Below are positions 46,906 through 58,688 of a DNA stretch of 64,000 nucleotides, piece by piece. The translations under genes were made by a program, and so were the position numbers. Origin of the DNA: Anarhynchus alexandrinus (Eukaryota; Chordata; Aves; Charadriiformes; Charadriidae); NCBI GenBank assembly GCA_008711295.1, contig VUYV01000189.1:124001-188000 (forward strand), in the 5' to 3' direction. Position 1 is the stretch's first letter, and each line of letters starts with the position of its first letter. Below the pieces are notes generated by a model. It was not told the origin of the DNA. It saw nothing but the letters and a program-made list of their open reading frames with translations, and searched no databases.

Positions 46906-49900
46906 ATAAGCTGCAATTGCAAAATTCTAATTGGACTCCAAGTTCTCATCTAAGAATGATGTTTTAGTTAATGGAAGTGTTTTACTTGTGAAAAGTCCGA
47001 TAACCTAATTTCCTTGCTTTGTTGTCTTTATCTAAGTCACTGTGATCAACAGACCTGGTGTCTTAAGTACCTAAAAACTGATCTTATACTGGTGTTAATC
47101 TATAACCAGCTATTGTTTTGAACAGGCTAATGATCTTCCTATTATTATTTTAAATCATTCTTGCGTAAATTTCTTGATTTCTGATGTGATAACTGAGATT
47201 ATGTGCCACTGTTGTATTTATATGATAAGGAACTGTGACTATTGATTGTTAATTTTGAAGGTGTTTATGTTGTGTCCATTCGAAATACTAGTCTTGCAGA
47301 CTTCTAGATGTTTTGGCAGTAATGCAGGAGGAGGAGGAGTGCGGCTCTGAGTTTTAGATATCCAGTGGTCCTCAGCAGAGCCGATTGCAGGAATAGTGAA
47401 ATGCAGACACAGGGACCCCACCTCTTGTCATTCACTACGTGCGGAATTGAGGCAGACTGTTTCTTTTAATGCCTGGATTTTGGAGGCATGAGAATATTCC
47501 TGTGTGTTGGAGCAACCATAACTCCCCCTTAAGGCTTAAACCTCATGAAAATGAGAAAATGTATTATTATAGATGAATTTTTGTTATTTTTTTCGTTATG
47601 TCTTTTTTGTTCTGCGTTAGTCCATACTTGTCTGGAGTTTGTGATTATACTTCATGAGATATGTCTAATTATGCTGCCTTTATAATGTTAAAATCTTGCA
47701 AAAGTCACCTTTTAGAAATTTATAATTGTTACTTTTTAAAATAGAATTTTATAATTTTCATGCGATGTATTTCCATAAATGAGCAGTAATTGCAAACACT
47801 TTTGCCAAGTGTAACCATATTTTCATATTATGATTGTTCCTAGACGCTTTTTTCCAAATTTGGGCTAGCAGTCTATTTTGAACATTGAACTTTGGCTGCC
47901 CACCAAAAACATCACTTGTATCAGGCTTGGATGTACCCAGGAGCCACTCTCTTTCCTGTCTCTTACCGCTAAAATTCATGTATGATATAGATCCTATTGC
48001 AGTTGCACTTACCCTCTCCTGGTTGGGGCGATACCTATCCTGGGTCTCTAGCACTGCTCTTCGTTAGTAGATTATCAGAATTTCTCTATTATGCATAAAA
48101 CCAAAAATGTATTCTATTGCTTAGGTACCATTACATTAGCCACAGTATGAAGTATATTTGTGTGAACTAAAAGTAAGCAAGCAATAGCTGCGTCAGAAGC
48201 TTCTATAGATGCACTGCCAGCAATCTTATTTTTAGCAAATAATAAAAGATATATTCATGTGCTAGCTGATTTGGAGAGGTATCACTTCACCAGCCTTAGA
48301 CTACAGCCTAGCAGAAGTCCAGAAAATAGAAAAAAATGGTTTGAGGAGTGAAACAAAGAATGGTATCGCTGCATGGAAGAAGCAAGAACAGCTTGGGTAA
48401 GTAAAGCATCGTAAATTATGTTGGGATTTACCCATTGCACAAATTTTTCTTGGTGAAAAAGAGGAATCCTGTGATTGGGATTTCTGTGTCTCAGCAGAAA
48501 AGGAGTTCATCAGGAGTCCCGCTCAGCGGCAGGAGTTCAGGCGCCGAACAGCAGTGCCGTAACGTGCCTCGGCTCAGCCGCAGAGAAGCCTTTACCACCA
48601 GCGCTCCTCTGGACTCGCTCTCTAGTCTGGATTTACTGCTGGTCCTGTGAGATGCCAGAGCCTCAACCATACCGGAGTTTGTAGCTAAGCAATGAGCCAT
48701 TCTGTTGATTAATCTGCTGTTACTGTATAGCAAATGGCTTGGGTGTGTTCTGGCTTTGGCGGGTGGGTTTCCGTTGGTCAGTATTCATACAGCTCACAGC
48801 ACGGATCACGTCGGGTACCGCGTCGTGGCAGACTTGCCTTGCGATCGTGACAGGCAGACAGGTTGAGCATCAGAGAAAGGAAAGAAAAGGAATATATGCA
48901 CTGTACAAATGGAAAATCTCTTTTTTTTTTCCTTTTGTGATTAAGAAAACATAAAGCAGATCTTTTATAGATGTGGGATGAAATAATTAAAAAAAAAAGA
49001 TAACTTTGCTAAGAGAGACATGGCTTTCGTCCTAGAGATTTTTACAGAATACATAAAAACTTATCACAAATTGTTCAAACTTGCTTTCTCTGTTACTAAT
49101 TAAGCCTGTGTTAGATATAGAACAATGTTAATGGATCGCAAGTACCAAAATTTTTGTAGCTCAGACACATTGATCCAGATACGCTGTTTTAGTGCTGCTT
49201 GAATAAGTGTATATTGTGTTGTGTACTGCTGTGTGCTGCAAGTGATGTACTGCCTAAATAATTTTTCTACCAAAAAAACCCCCCAAAAACGAAAAGGCTG
49301 TTAGTTGGGATCCTGCTTAGCCTGTGCCTGAGCAATGGCACGTATATGTGCAAGAACCCAAGAAAGTCACCAAGGTAAAGCACAGCAGTTCCTTATTGGT
49401 TCCGCACTTCCATGTCTATCTGTTGTGGGACTGTAGGACTCTCTTTCTCGTCATCCTATTATGGGATCCTGCTTCAGGAGACCTGTGTGACCTATGTCAT
49501 CTTGTATGACAATGTCTTAATTTTTTTTTTTTTTGCCTAAGTCCTCTTCGAAAATATGATATATAGACCAAGGTGTCGGTCTATATAAAAATGATACCCG
49601 GATTCTAATTTGTATCTTCAACTATATAAGCTACTACGCTGTAGAAGTGCCCTTCAGATTCAGTGATTTCTAACCTGAACTGAAGATGTGAGTTAAAACA
49701 CGGGGAAAAGTGCTTAGTAATTGTGGAGCAATGGCATATTTGGATTACCTGGCAGTTCCTGGCGAAGTCCGTGGTGCAGAGCCAGGTACCTGAACAGTGG
49801 GATGGCTAATGAACGGCAGACGTGGCTTAAACGGATTCTGGCAGTACTCCACTGCAGTCATATTATGAGTGGACTTCTGAATCAAGGAAGATAACTTTCA

Positions 49901-52900
49901 AAGTAAAGCTTTGGCTTGAAGACCATCCCTAACATGATTTCAGATTTGTAGTGGTTAAAGAGTTATTCCAGCAAGAGGCAGACCTTGCTCTTCTTTGGCT
50001 TACAATTAATCTTTCTTAATTTTTAAGTCTACATTTTGACAAATAAGATAGCTTTAAGTGGAGGCTTGGGATGATGAAAATCTATCTTTTTATGGTGATT
50101 TATGCCATTAGTTTTTAAAGCAGCTTTTAAAGCTTTTTTTAAAAGCCAGCTCAGACTGCCGTACTACTTATTTTTCTTTGGAGCCCACGTTGTAGACAAT
50201 TGAATTTAGATTACCAGATGCACTAGTTCATAGCACTTCACAATAATTTTAAACACAGATTTAAGATTTAAAATGTACTTTTGAATGCACTTGTACATCA
50301 TGTGATTTGATTTACCTCTTTATGATTTCAGAAATAAGCAAAATGCATTTAAAGAGGTCTAAATTTGTATGCTTTTAAGGGACAAAAATGAAGTGTTAGG
50401 ACAGAACATTTGGTTTTGAAGAGAAACAAAAGAAAGTCTGTCTCTCCCTCCTACTTAATATTCTTAAGGAAAGCCTCTGAAGAAAATACATAAAGGACAA
50501 AGAATCCCATTACTGATATTTTCCTTTGTCTATCTTTTTTTTTTTTAAAGAATGTATCAAAATCCTTTTTAATATCTGGAGATGTAGGAGATAAGGGTTT
50601 AAAGGGGAGCTGTAGGTGACTGAATGCTGGCGCAAGCACAGTGGGGACACTAAGAGCAGCTCTGATGAGGACTGTGACAGCTGCAGTCTCCGAGTGCCTA
50701 AAGTCTACGGCCTCGCCTATTTTTAAAAGTTGCCATGCTACAAATTTAAATTAGACATCCTCAAGTCGCTTACAGGATAGAGGTGCCTTCTGCAGAAGCA
50801 CTTTGCCTTGCTGATGCCGTCCCTTTCAAAGGGCCACGAGCCTCCGAAGCCGTTTTGCATCCGCTTACGTTTTGGTTGTCTCAGACATTTAAAGTTTTTC
50901 TTTTCTGTCATCATTTCCCATCTTCCCTTCCAGAGAAGGTGAAACCTTCAAAATATATGTACAATTAATTCAAGGCTATTTCTTAGCCTTACGTTGGGTT
51001 TGGAAAAGTAAGGGAGGGAACCCACGTTACTGTTTAGGTACCAGATCAGACACAGAGTGGGCAGGAAAACCTGGGCTGCAAAAAAACTGCAATTAAATCA
51101 ATTACCTATGACGATGTCTTCATCGTCTTAGTGATAATTCAGAAATATTGATAATACATAGTTTTGCAAGTAGAGAGGTCATTCCTATTATGTAAATGTT
51201 ATTAAAAATCAATGTTAAAATGTAATATTCTTTGGCCAGTTGTGACTCGTAGGATGAAATGTCAAGGCGTGTGGGAAACTACGCTGCAGGAATAGGAGAG
51301 TGACGGGGAGATGTGTGAAAAACAGGACCCGACTGTCTGCTAAAGACATCGGGGAGATTTGCCTATCTACAAAAGACCTTTTGGTAATTTATAATAACCA
51401 TGTTATGGTGAGATTAAGAGTCTTTTGATGTTAGACGGGAGTGTGTTATAGTAAGTGTCTGTTAAAAACCCTCATGCCTGCTGTAGTTTTAAATTATTAT
51501 TGAAAATATTTCTCAAGTCATTTCTCCTTGTAGAGCTTTGGGGTGGATTCCCTACAGACAGTGTGCATGGGGAGGAAGGTGCTGCACAGTCCGAACGTGG
51601 TACCTTCTTAAATCCACCCGTTTCAGTGATGTGTTCTGTCTCTGTAAAAATGCTGGGGATAAGCTGAAGGTGGTATTAGTGGTGTGGCATCAGAGTGATA
51701 TACGGTTTCTAAGTGCGTACGGTGATGTAGGGAGCATTGCAATGAGCTGAACGTAGTGCTTAGGTTAGAGAAAGTGGGCTAACTGAAAATACAGCACGGC
51801 GGTGGGGTTGTAAGTGAAACTCCTCTGACTTCACGTGCATCGTAGGGAGAGGGAACCGTGTCTGGAAAAGCCCACACACGGGAAAGTCATCCAGAGAGAA
51901 GAGATTACGTTTAGAAGAGCTTTTGTTCCCAGTGAGCTACATGTGGAAATTTGCATCTGGCATACAATGGTGTCGGCATACTGAATTGCAGGAAGAGCAG
52001 GTATTGCGGGCGGTCAGGATCTGGTTTTAAGATTTATTTGTGCTCAATAGTTAGCAAGAAGAAAAGAAATATAATTAGAAGACCATGAACCAGGGTGAGT
52101 TGTTTCTTCCAAAGAAGAAACAATGAGGGGAGGATGTCTGCTGAAATAGCCCCCCAGTCCGGGCAGCTGAGAGATGTCCAGGGAAGGAAATCTGTTCAGC
52201 AGCCCATAAGCGCCCTGAGTTCCAGGTAGATGTTGATCTTTTGTTCTACCAGTTTCCTTTTGGTAACTCTTTTCTGCTTTGCAATCAAGAGTCAGAATAA
52301 ATTTGCCTTATGCTCTTCCTTACCTAGTGACAAAGGAGCCGAAGGCCAAGTGTTGGTGGACGCTGGTTGCCCTTCAGGGAACAAAAAATGTGAGAGCACT
52401 TTGACAAACGATGGAGGGAAAAGAGACACCGATCTGCCAACTACTTACTGCTTTTGTAATTTGGAGTGGATGTCCAAGGTGCCAGAAATGCTTTGAAGTA
52501 ATTTGGTCTCGTGAGAAAAATGTTGCTGCATTCAAGGGCATCAAAACCAGACAGTGTTTTTATGTATTTTATATAAATATAAAATTTATGTATTTTACAT
52601 ACTAAGTACAATTTTGGGGTCAAAACGTTCACAGCTACCTTTCACATCCATCCTGTTTTGTACGTCTGCATGTTTTTTCCCAGTACATTTGGGAATGTTT
52701 TAATAACTACAGACCACATTTTCAAAGCTGAGTGTGGAAAGTGGTAGCATTTATCATACTTGCTGAATATGCTAAACCCCGTCATATTTAATTACTCTGA
52801 CGATGGAAATTCCAGACTATATCCTCTTAACTGCCAACTTGTTTTCCTAGTGAAAAAAGATAGAATAAAATAATAGGTGTATTAATTGCCAGTTAAAATA

Positions 52901-54640
52901 GCAGAGCAGGCTATGGTAAACCTCTCACTTCCTCGTCAGCTGTGCCTAAGGTCTCTATTTTAATAACACCGTGTGACAGAGGATGTTTTCAGTCCAGTTA
53001 ACCAATGTACAACAGTAAGATTTCTGTAAAAACATGGGATTTTGATACCACCTTGGTTTTCAGTAGAACAAAGCAATGCCTGGAGAAATTTAAAAGGGAA
53101 AAAGAAAGAAAAGAATCTGAGGCCACCTCACCTACCCACACTCATGGGCAGTGAGTAAGGTGTGGAGCATTTAAGGTTTTTGCCTTATAGGAACCTAGGG
53201 GACGTTCTCGCCCTGCATCAAGTTGAGCATTGATGTGGCCGTGGATCCTTGAAAACCCCTGGAGAGATCTCTCAGAGTAATTACTGAATTAACTCACTTC
53301 CTGACCTGGTGTTCCCCCCTGTACCGGAGAAGTCCTTCTTCCGCGAGTCCTTGGAAGACAATGCTGTGTTTTGAAGACAGGTAGTCCAGAAAAGCGGGGG
53401 AAGGGTTCTGTGAACTCTTCTGCCAAAACTACAGCAAACACGGGTGGTTGCTGTGTCCTTTCCCCCAGGCAGCGCTCTCCTGTTGCTGCTAACGCGTTCC
53501 GCGTCGAAGTGCCGTGTGGGTCACCCTGGCCTGGCCAGCGACAGGCAAGTCTGACGCGTTTCGCCCTACTGAAACGACACCTGCACCTCGGTTTTCCACA
53601 AAGTAATGTTTTGAGTACTAAAACACCACTGTGAAGACACACGGTGTGTCGAGGTTTGTGCAAAGTTTTAAAATCGAAGGGCTGAATTTCCCGTAGTTGT
53701 GCTACCAGTGGGTGCAGTGCATTACCAGAGACTTCAGCAGTTTTTGAAGATGGGTATTTGTAGCGAGCGGATTCAGAAAAGGGAATATTGATTGCTACTG
53801 CGCTGAGCTCATAAATAGGGGGTGTGTGTAATGTTTAAGTGCTAAGGTTGTATTTTAGTATTGTTGTTCAAGAACGGACTCACGTATATCAGAGCAAAGC
53901 CTGGACTTGTTTACGGTGCTGTTACGAATCTTTCTCTGTATGACATAGTAGTTAACATTAATAATGATACCATTATTAGTAGAAGTCATATATATTATGG
54001 TAATGTCAAGGCAGTGCAAGGACCGAGCCTCTCCGTGAAAGATCTCTGTAACATAGAGAAGCAAGGAGACAATCTTCAGCCAGAGAACAATGATTTAGGC
54101 ATTATTCCACGTGTGGACAGATCAGCAAAAGGTGTGGGAGGAGGTAACGTAAACCAAACCTGGTTGGCACTGGAAGCTGCTGTCGTAGTTCGCCCACCTG
54201 ACTGCCACCGTTCTGTAGTGCCCGTGGGCATCGTGGCGGCAGGGAACCCGCGGATCTTTCATCACTTCACAATTCAGCAGGGAAAGGGTGAGGTTCCAGC
54301 AGCGAAGGACGCACATGAAATCACTGCAGTTGGTGTACAACATATGGATTTTAAGTAGACTGTTCTAGGCCAAGTCTTTCCCTGAAGGGAACTCTTGAGA
54401 GCTGCTGAAACTGTTTCAGCCTGCTAAGCAATCCTTTTGGGTAAGTAAAGTGCTATATTCGGGGCTTTAAACTGCGGCTGAACTGTGGAAATCTGTCACA
54501 GAGAAGTGAATGTTCAAGGTTTGTACTACAACATCTATATACTTATTTATTTGTTAAACCATGGAGGAGGAGGCATTTCCAAGCCTGGTAGGAGAGGCAT
54601 AACAATCTTCCAGCCTGGGTCCTTTGCACGTCCTGGGTTT
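46906..54640. other. Downstream intergenic DNA with CpG-dense patches, no gene seen
   Basis: No recognisable coding region. CpG-rich patches occur at about 48520-48650, 48765-48850 and 53210-53590, and an inverted repeat at 49560-49587. The largest open frames are 124 codons (-, 53289-53663) and 165 codons (+, 53861-54358). Neither has a recognisable domain, and a length of 165 codons is within chance expectation for a window this size. Confidence 0.45.
49560..49587. repeat. 10-bp inverted repeat with 8-nt loop
   Basis: TATATAGACC at 49560-49569 is exactly complemented by GGTCTATATA at 49578-49587. Confidence 0.85.
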
Positions 54641-54644
54641 TGCA

Positions 54645-54772
54645 GAAGGAGAAATGAAATGAGTGGGCTTGAAAACACCTTGCGGTTTGTNGGAAGGAGA
54701 AATGAGGTGCGTGGGCTCAGAGGAGTCTAGCAGTCCTCTGAGGAGTGGGCTTGAAAACACCTTGCGGTTTGT
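54645..54772. repeat. Compound tandem/inverted repeat around a single N
   Basis: A 30-bp segment beginning GAGTGGGCTTGAAAACACCT is present exactly at 54661-54690 and 54743-54772. A second phrase, GAAGGAGAAATGA, occurs at 54645-54657 and 54693-54705. Between them CTCAGAGGA (54716-54724) and TCCTCTGAG (54734-54742) form an inverted repeat. A lone N sits at 54691 right at a copy boundary, suggesting a misassembled or polymorphic copy number. Confidence 0.85.
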
Positions 54773-57419
54773 TGTGGCGAGAAGTTGAAATGCAGAGGGG
54801 AGGCTGAGGGGTGGCAAAGAATTGGTTAAAACATGCAAAATCTGGGCTACAGTTCTGAGTTTCAGGAAATACGGATTGCTGGGTCAGATTCTCTGGGATT
54901 TTATATGTTGAAAAGTTGTACTCCTTCCCCATCTTTCTCCCAGGTTATACGTACAAATTCTTCTTCTTAGTTTTTCTTCAGCTTTTAGATCTAGATTTAC
55001 AATACTGGGAAGTGAATGCATTTACATGCCATACCACAATACGGTCATATTTGCCTGTACAGAGTTTCATAAGGCAAACCTCTGTGGAAAAAGGTAACTC
55101 AAGAGTTCCAGCAGTAACTTTCCCTTGTTCTGTCTTGGAAAGAAGCAAAAGACTTCTTTGTTGTGCTCTTGATTCTGTTTACTTCGGTGCTTTCCTGTCA
55201 GCTCGAAGGGATCAGAATGAGTCTGTCCTAATAGAACCGGTTTTGAAAGATTAACATTTAAACACTGCGATCTTCCCCGTACCACAAAGTTGAATAGAGT
55301 CAGCAAAGCACTTAAACACACACTTTAAGTCGAAGTGAAGTTGCACGGAATCGAGTTTATATTTGTGTTGTTTTCAAATGTGTTTGAGGACCACTAAATG
55401 CCTGCATCCTTTCAGGAAACCTTTATTAGACACCAGAGGAAATTAATTATGTCTCGATTTGATGTAACCTGAATATGCGCTGGGATTGCTGTCCATTAGT
55501 TCTTGTTTTTAATGACCAGACTAGAAAATTAAAAGCAAATGAAATATTTAGGAAACTATTATTATGACTACATCAAGCTGATCATGCAACAAAAAGGCTT
55601 TAAGAATAGTGAAAAGAATATGCTCTGTAAAGTTTAGAGACGTAAGTCTGTCTGTGTTTCATTTCCAGCTGTTAATACCAGGTGTGGAAGCTGATGGTTC
55701 CATTTCATTTTCCTTCTCTGCTAACTTAAGTCTACAATCAGACAAACATTGAAAAAAAAAAAAAAGCTTGATCTCTTCAACTTCCTCTTACGGTTGGAAT
55801 AATATTTGACCGAAGGAGGGCAGTAAATTGAGTAGACTGATTTAATAAAAGACATTATCTTTTTCACACATCTCTAGTGCTTTTTCAGTTAGTTTTCAGA
55901 GCTAATATATTGCTTAAATATACTTGCAAAAGAGGAGAGGAGCTCTTTAGTAGAAGGTGTAGTGCAGTTTTTCCGTGGTTTACAACAGGAATACGAAGTT
56001 AGTCAGTTTTGCCGCTTTGAATTTTTGAAACTGTCTTTTGGGTAGTTATTTTAAAATTTTAACCTTAGTGAAACTAAAACTTGTTTTAACTTGGCATGAT
56101 AACAGAGGAAATTTTTTTGAAGTAGTGGCTTCATTGAGAGGGAGTCTGAATATCACCTTTGAAGTGCCCATGTTCTTATACTCCGGTACTTCTATAATTA
56201 ATGGAGAGGCTCTTTCAGACAGTGATTTAAAACCTGCTTGTAGGCTTCTAGGAACACGAATTTTACAATATTACATAGAAAATGGAAAAGGAAAAGATGA
56301 TATTCAGGAAATTCTGCTAAAGAAACAGACAAAGCAAAATGCTGGTGCACGGATATCGGATTGATTGGCGTGGATTTTCTGACACGAGTCATGTGGGACT
56401 TTAATTTAATATTTCCCAAATGATATTAAAAAGGTGACAATTAAAAGTGACTGTTCTGGCAGTGTGTGCATAGGAGAGCTGGTTAAAATTGTAAAAGGTT
56501 CTTCTTCAGTATTTGGAACTTCAAAGATGGATGTTTCCCGAAATGTCACACTTCCATTACATACGGCTCATAACCTTTAAATGTGGTTACAGTAAAACAA
56601 AACGTATTTCAGATTCAACACGTTAATCCTCGATGAGAGATGTGCAGAGCTGTCGTTTTCACCAAGCACTCACACATGGTCACGGGGGTTCTCCGTGGGT
56701 CTGTTCCACAGAGATACTTTGCCTTTTAGCAGGTAAACACAGAGATTTTTTTCCCTAGCAAAACCGAGAAAAATCTGTCCTTGAAGAAAAGCAGCTCTGT
56801 ACAATCTCTAGCGCTACCCTCTTTTTTCTGTAAAACCTTCAAGAGCGAAGGAACCCATTTTCACAGTGCTGCCGTAACACTGTGCTTTTATTAGCAATTT
56901 TTTTTTTTTTTAAAGCATCTCTAGTAAACATTGTCAATGAAGCTGCATATTATCACCCGAGTGCCATCTGGAACAATCAGTCTTTAAACCTGACTATTTA
57001 AAAATGAGGTGATTAAGCCAATAATGTTGGATAATATATGGTTCCTGTATTTTCTATTTTGGTTTGCAAATTCATTCGTAGTATGTGCTAGCCCGCGTAC
57101 CCCCAGCTGTATTCAGAATTTTGGAAGAGCTGCTTTTCTGATGAGCTTGTTATTTATTTGCCAAACAATATATGTGCAATGGGTTATTAAGTAACATGGC
57201 ACTGAAGCTGTATTGTTTTTTGGGGGGATAGAAATATTTTTAAAGAACAAAGGCAAATTGTTCAGAGGCGGGAAGTCAGTGGCAGTCGGATCCCTCTGCC
57301 CCTCTGACTTTTACTCCACAAGTTATGGCAGAGAGTCATTTCTGAGGCAGGAAGGAAGTTGGATGCAGAAATATCTGTGCTAAATGTCCAGTAACTTTGG
57401 CACCTGAGCCTGAGTGAAG
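54773..57419. other. Intergenic DNA, no gene seen
   Basis: AT-rich sequence with open frames up to about 110 codons and no recognisable domain. A short A-run is at 55751-55764. No RNA gene or further repeat was recognised. Confidence 0.5.
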
Positions 57420-58688
57420 TCTCGTAACATCAAATAGCCGCAGGCTGGTGGCTGGTGGGGTGGGGAGAGCATAGGAAGGGCAAAAGGCAAGTCCTGCCTG
57501 ACCAACCTCGTGGCCTTCTGTGGTGGAGTGACTGCATCAGTGGACAAGGGAAGAGCTGTGGGTGTCGTCTCTCTGGCCTTCTGTAAAGCCTCTGACACAG
57601 TTCCCCACAACATCCTTCTCTCTGAATTGTAGAGATATGGATTTGATGGGTGGACTCTCTGGTGGAGGAGGAATTGGTTGGATAGTCGCATCCAGAGTGT
57701 AGTGGTCGATGGCTCAATGTCCAGATGGAGATCGATGACAACTGGTGTCCATCAGGGGTCCATACTGGGACCAGTACTGTTTAATATTTTCATCAATGAC
57801 ATAGGCAGTGGCATCGAGTGCACCGTCAGCAAATTTGCAGACGACACCAAGCTGAGTGGTGCGGTTGACATGCCTGAGGGATGGGGTGCCATGCAGAGGG
57901 ACCTGGAGAAGCTTGAGAAGTGGGCCTGTGTGAACCCCATGAGGTTCAACAAGGCCAAGTGCAAGTGGGTCGGGGCAACTGCCCCGTATCAATACAGGCT
58001 GGGGGATGAGGGGATTGAGAGCAGCCCTGCCGAGAGGGACTTGGGGGTACTGGTGGATGAGAAGCTCCACATGAGCTGGCAATGTGTGCTCACCAACTGC
58101 GTGCCGGGCTGCATCAAAAGAAGTGTGGCCAGCGGGTCGACAGGGGATTCTGCCCCTCTACTCCGCTCTGGTGAGACTCCACCAGAGTACTGCATCCAGC
58201 TCTGGGGGCCTCAGCACAGGAAAGACTGGGACCTGTCGGAGCAGGTCCAGAGGAAGGCCACAAAAAGGATGAGAGGGCTGGAGCACAGCCTTGACCATGG
58301 GAAGCAGCATTGAGCAACAGCCCCCACACCAGTGTGTTGTCAAGCCTGGTTTAGCCACAAGCCCAAACCTCAGCACTCTCCAGTGCTCCGTGAAAAGTTA
58401 ACCAGCTCCCATCCAGAGCCAGTCCCAAAACGATGGCTTCAAGCTCCAACAGGGTAGATTTAGACTCACCATTAGGAAAGAGTTTTTCCCAGAAAGAGTG
58501 GTCGGGCACTGGAATAGGCTGCCCAGGGAGGGGGTTGAGTCACCATCCCTGGAGGTGTTGAAGAGCCGTTTAGATGTGGTGTTGGGGGATATGGTGTAGG
58601 GGAGAACTTTGTAGAGTAGGGTAGATGGTTGGACTCGATGATCCCAAGGGTCTCTTCCAACCTAGACAATTCTATGACTCTGTGATCC
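57420..58688 (+). mobile_element. CR1 LINE, 5'-truncated, with broken reverse transcriptase ORF2
   Basis: A non-LTR retrotransposon copy. The first frame begins near [12 protein letters not shown] (57483) and continues to [10 protein letters not shown], then a stop (at 57630-57632) before RYGFDGW. From 57633 it reads open to 58313 and includes [17 protein letters not shown] and [12 protein letters not shown], so the catalytic FADD box of the reverse transcriptase survives. It then carries the [13 protein letters not shown] and LWGPQH blocks. The expected YEDRLRELGLFSLEKRR region is lost after 58313. The C-terminal end ([19 protein letters not shown], then [14 protein letters not shown]) resumes in another frame at about 58437-58599. 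The 3' UTR ends with ATTCTATGACTCTGTGATC. The element is dead: it has stops, a frame change and an internal loss. Its 5' end is uncertain. Confidence 0.93.

Noticed and set aside
57678..58313. A 211-codon host gene
   Set aside because: Its motifs ([22 protein letters not shown]) are CR1 reverse transcriptase; the frame is part of a dead LINE.
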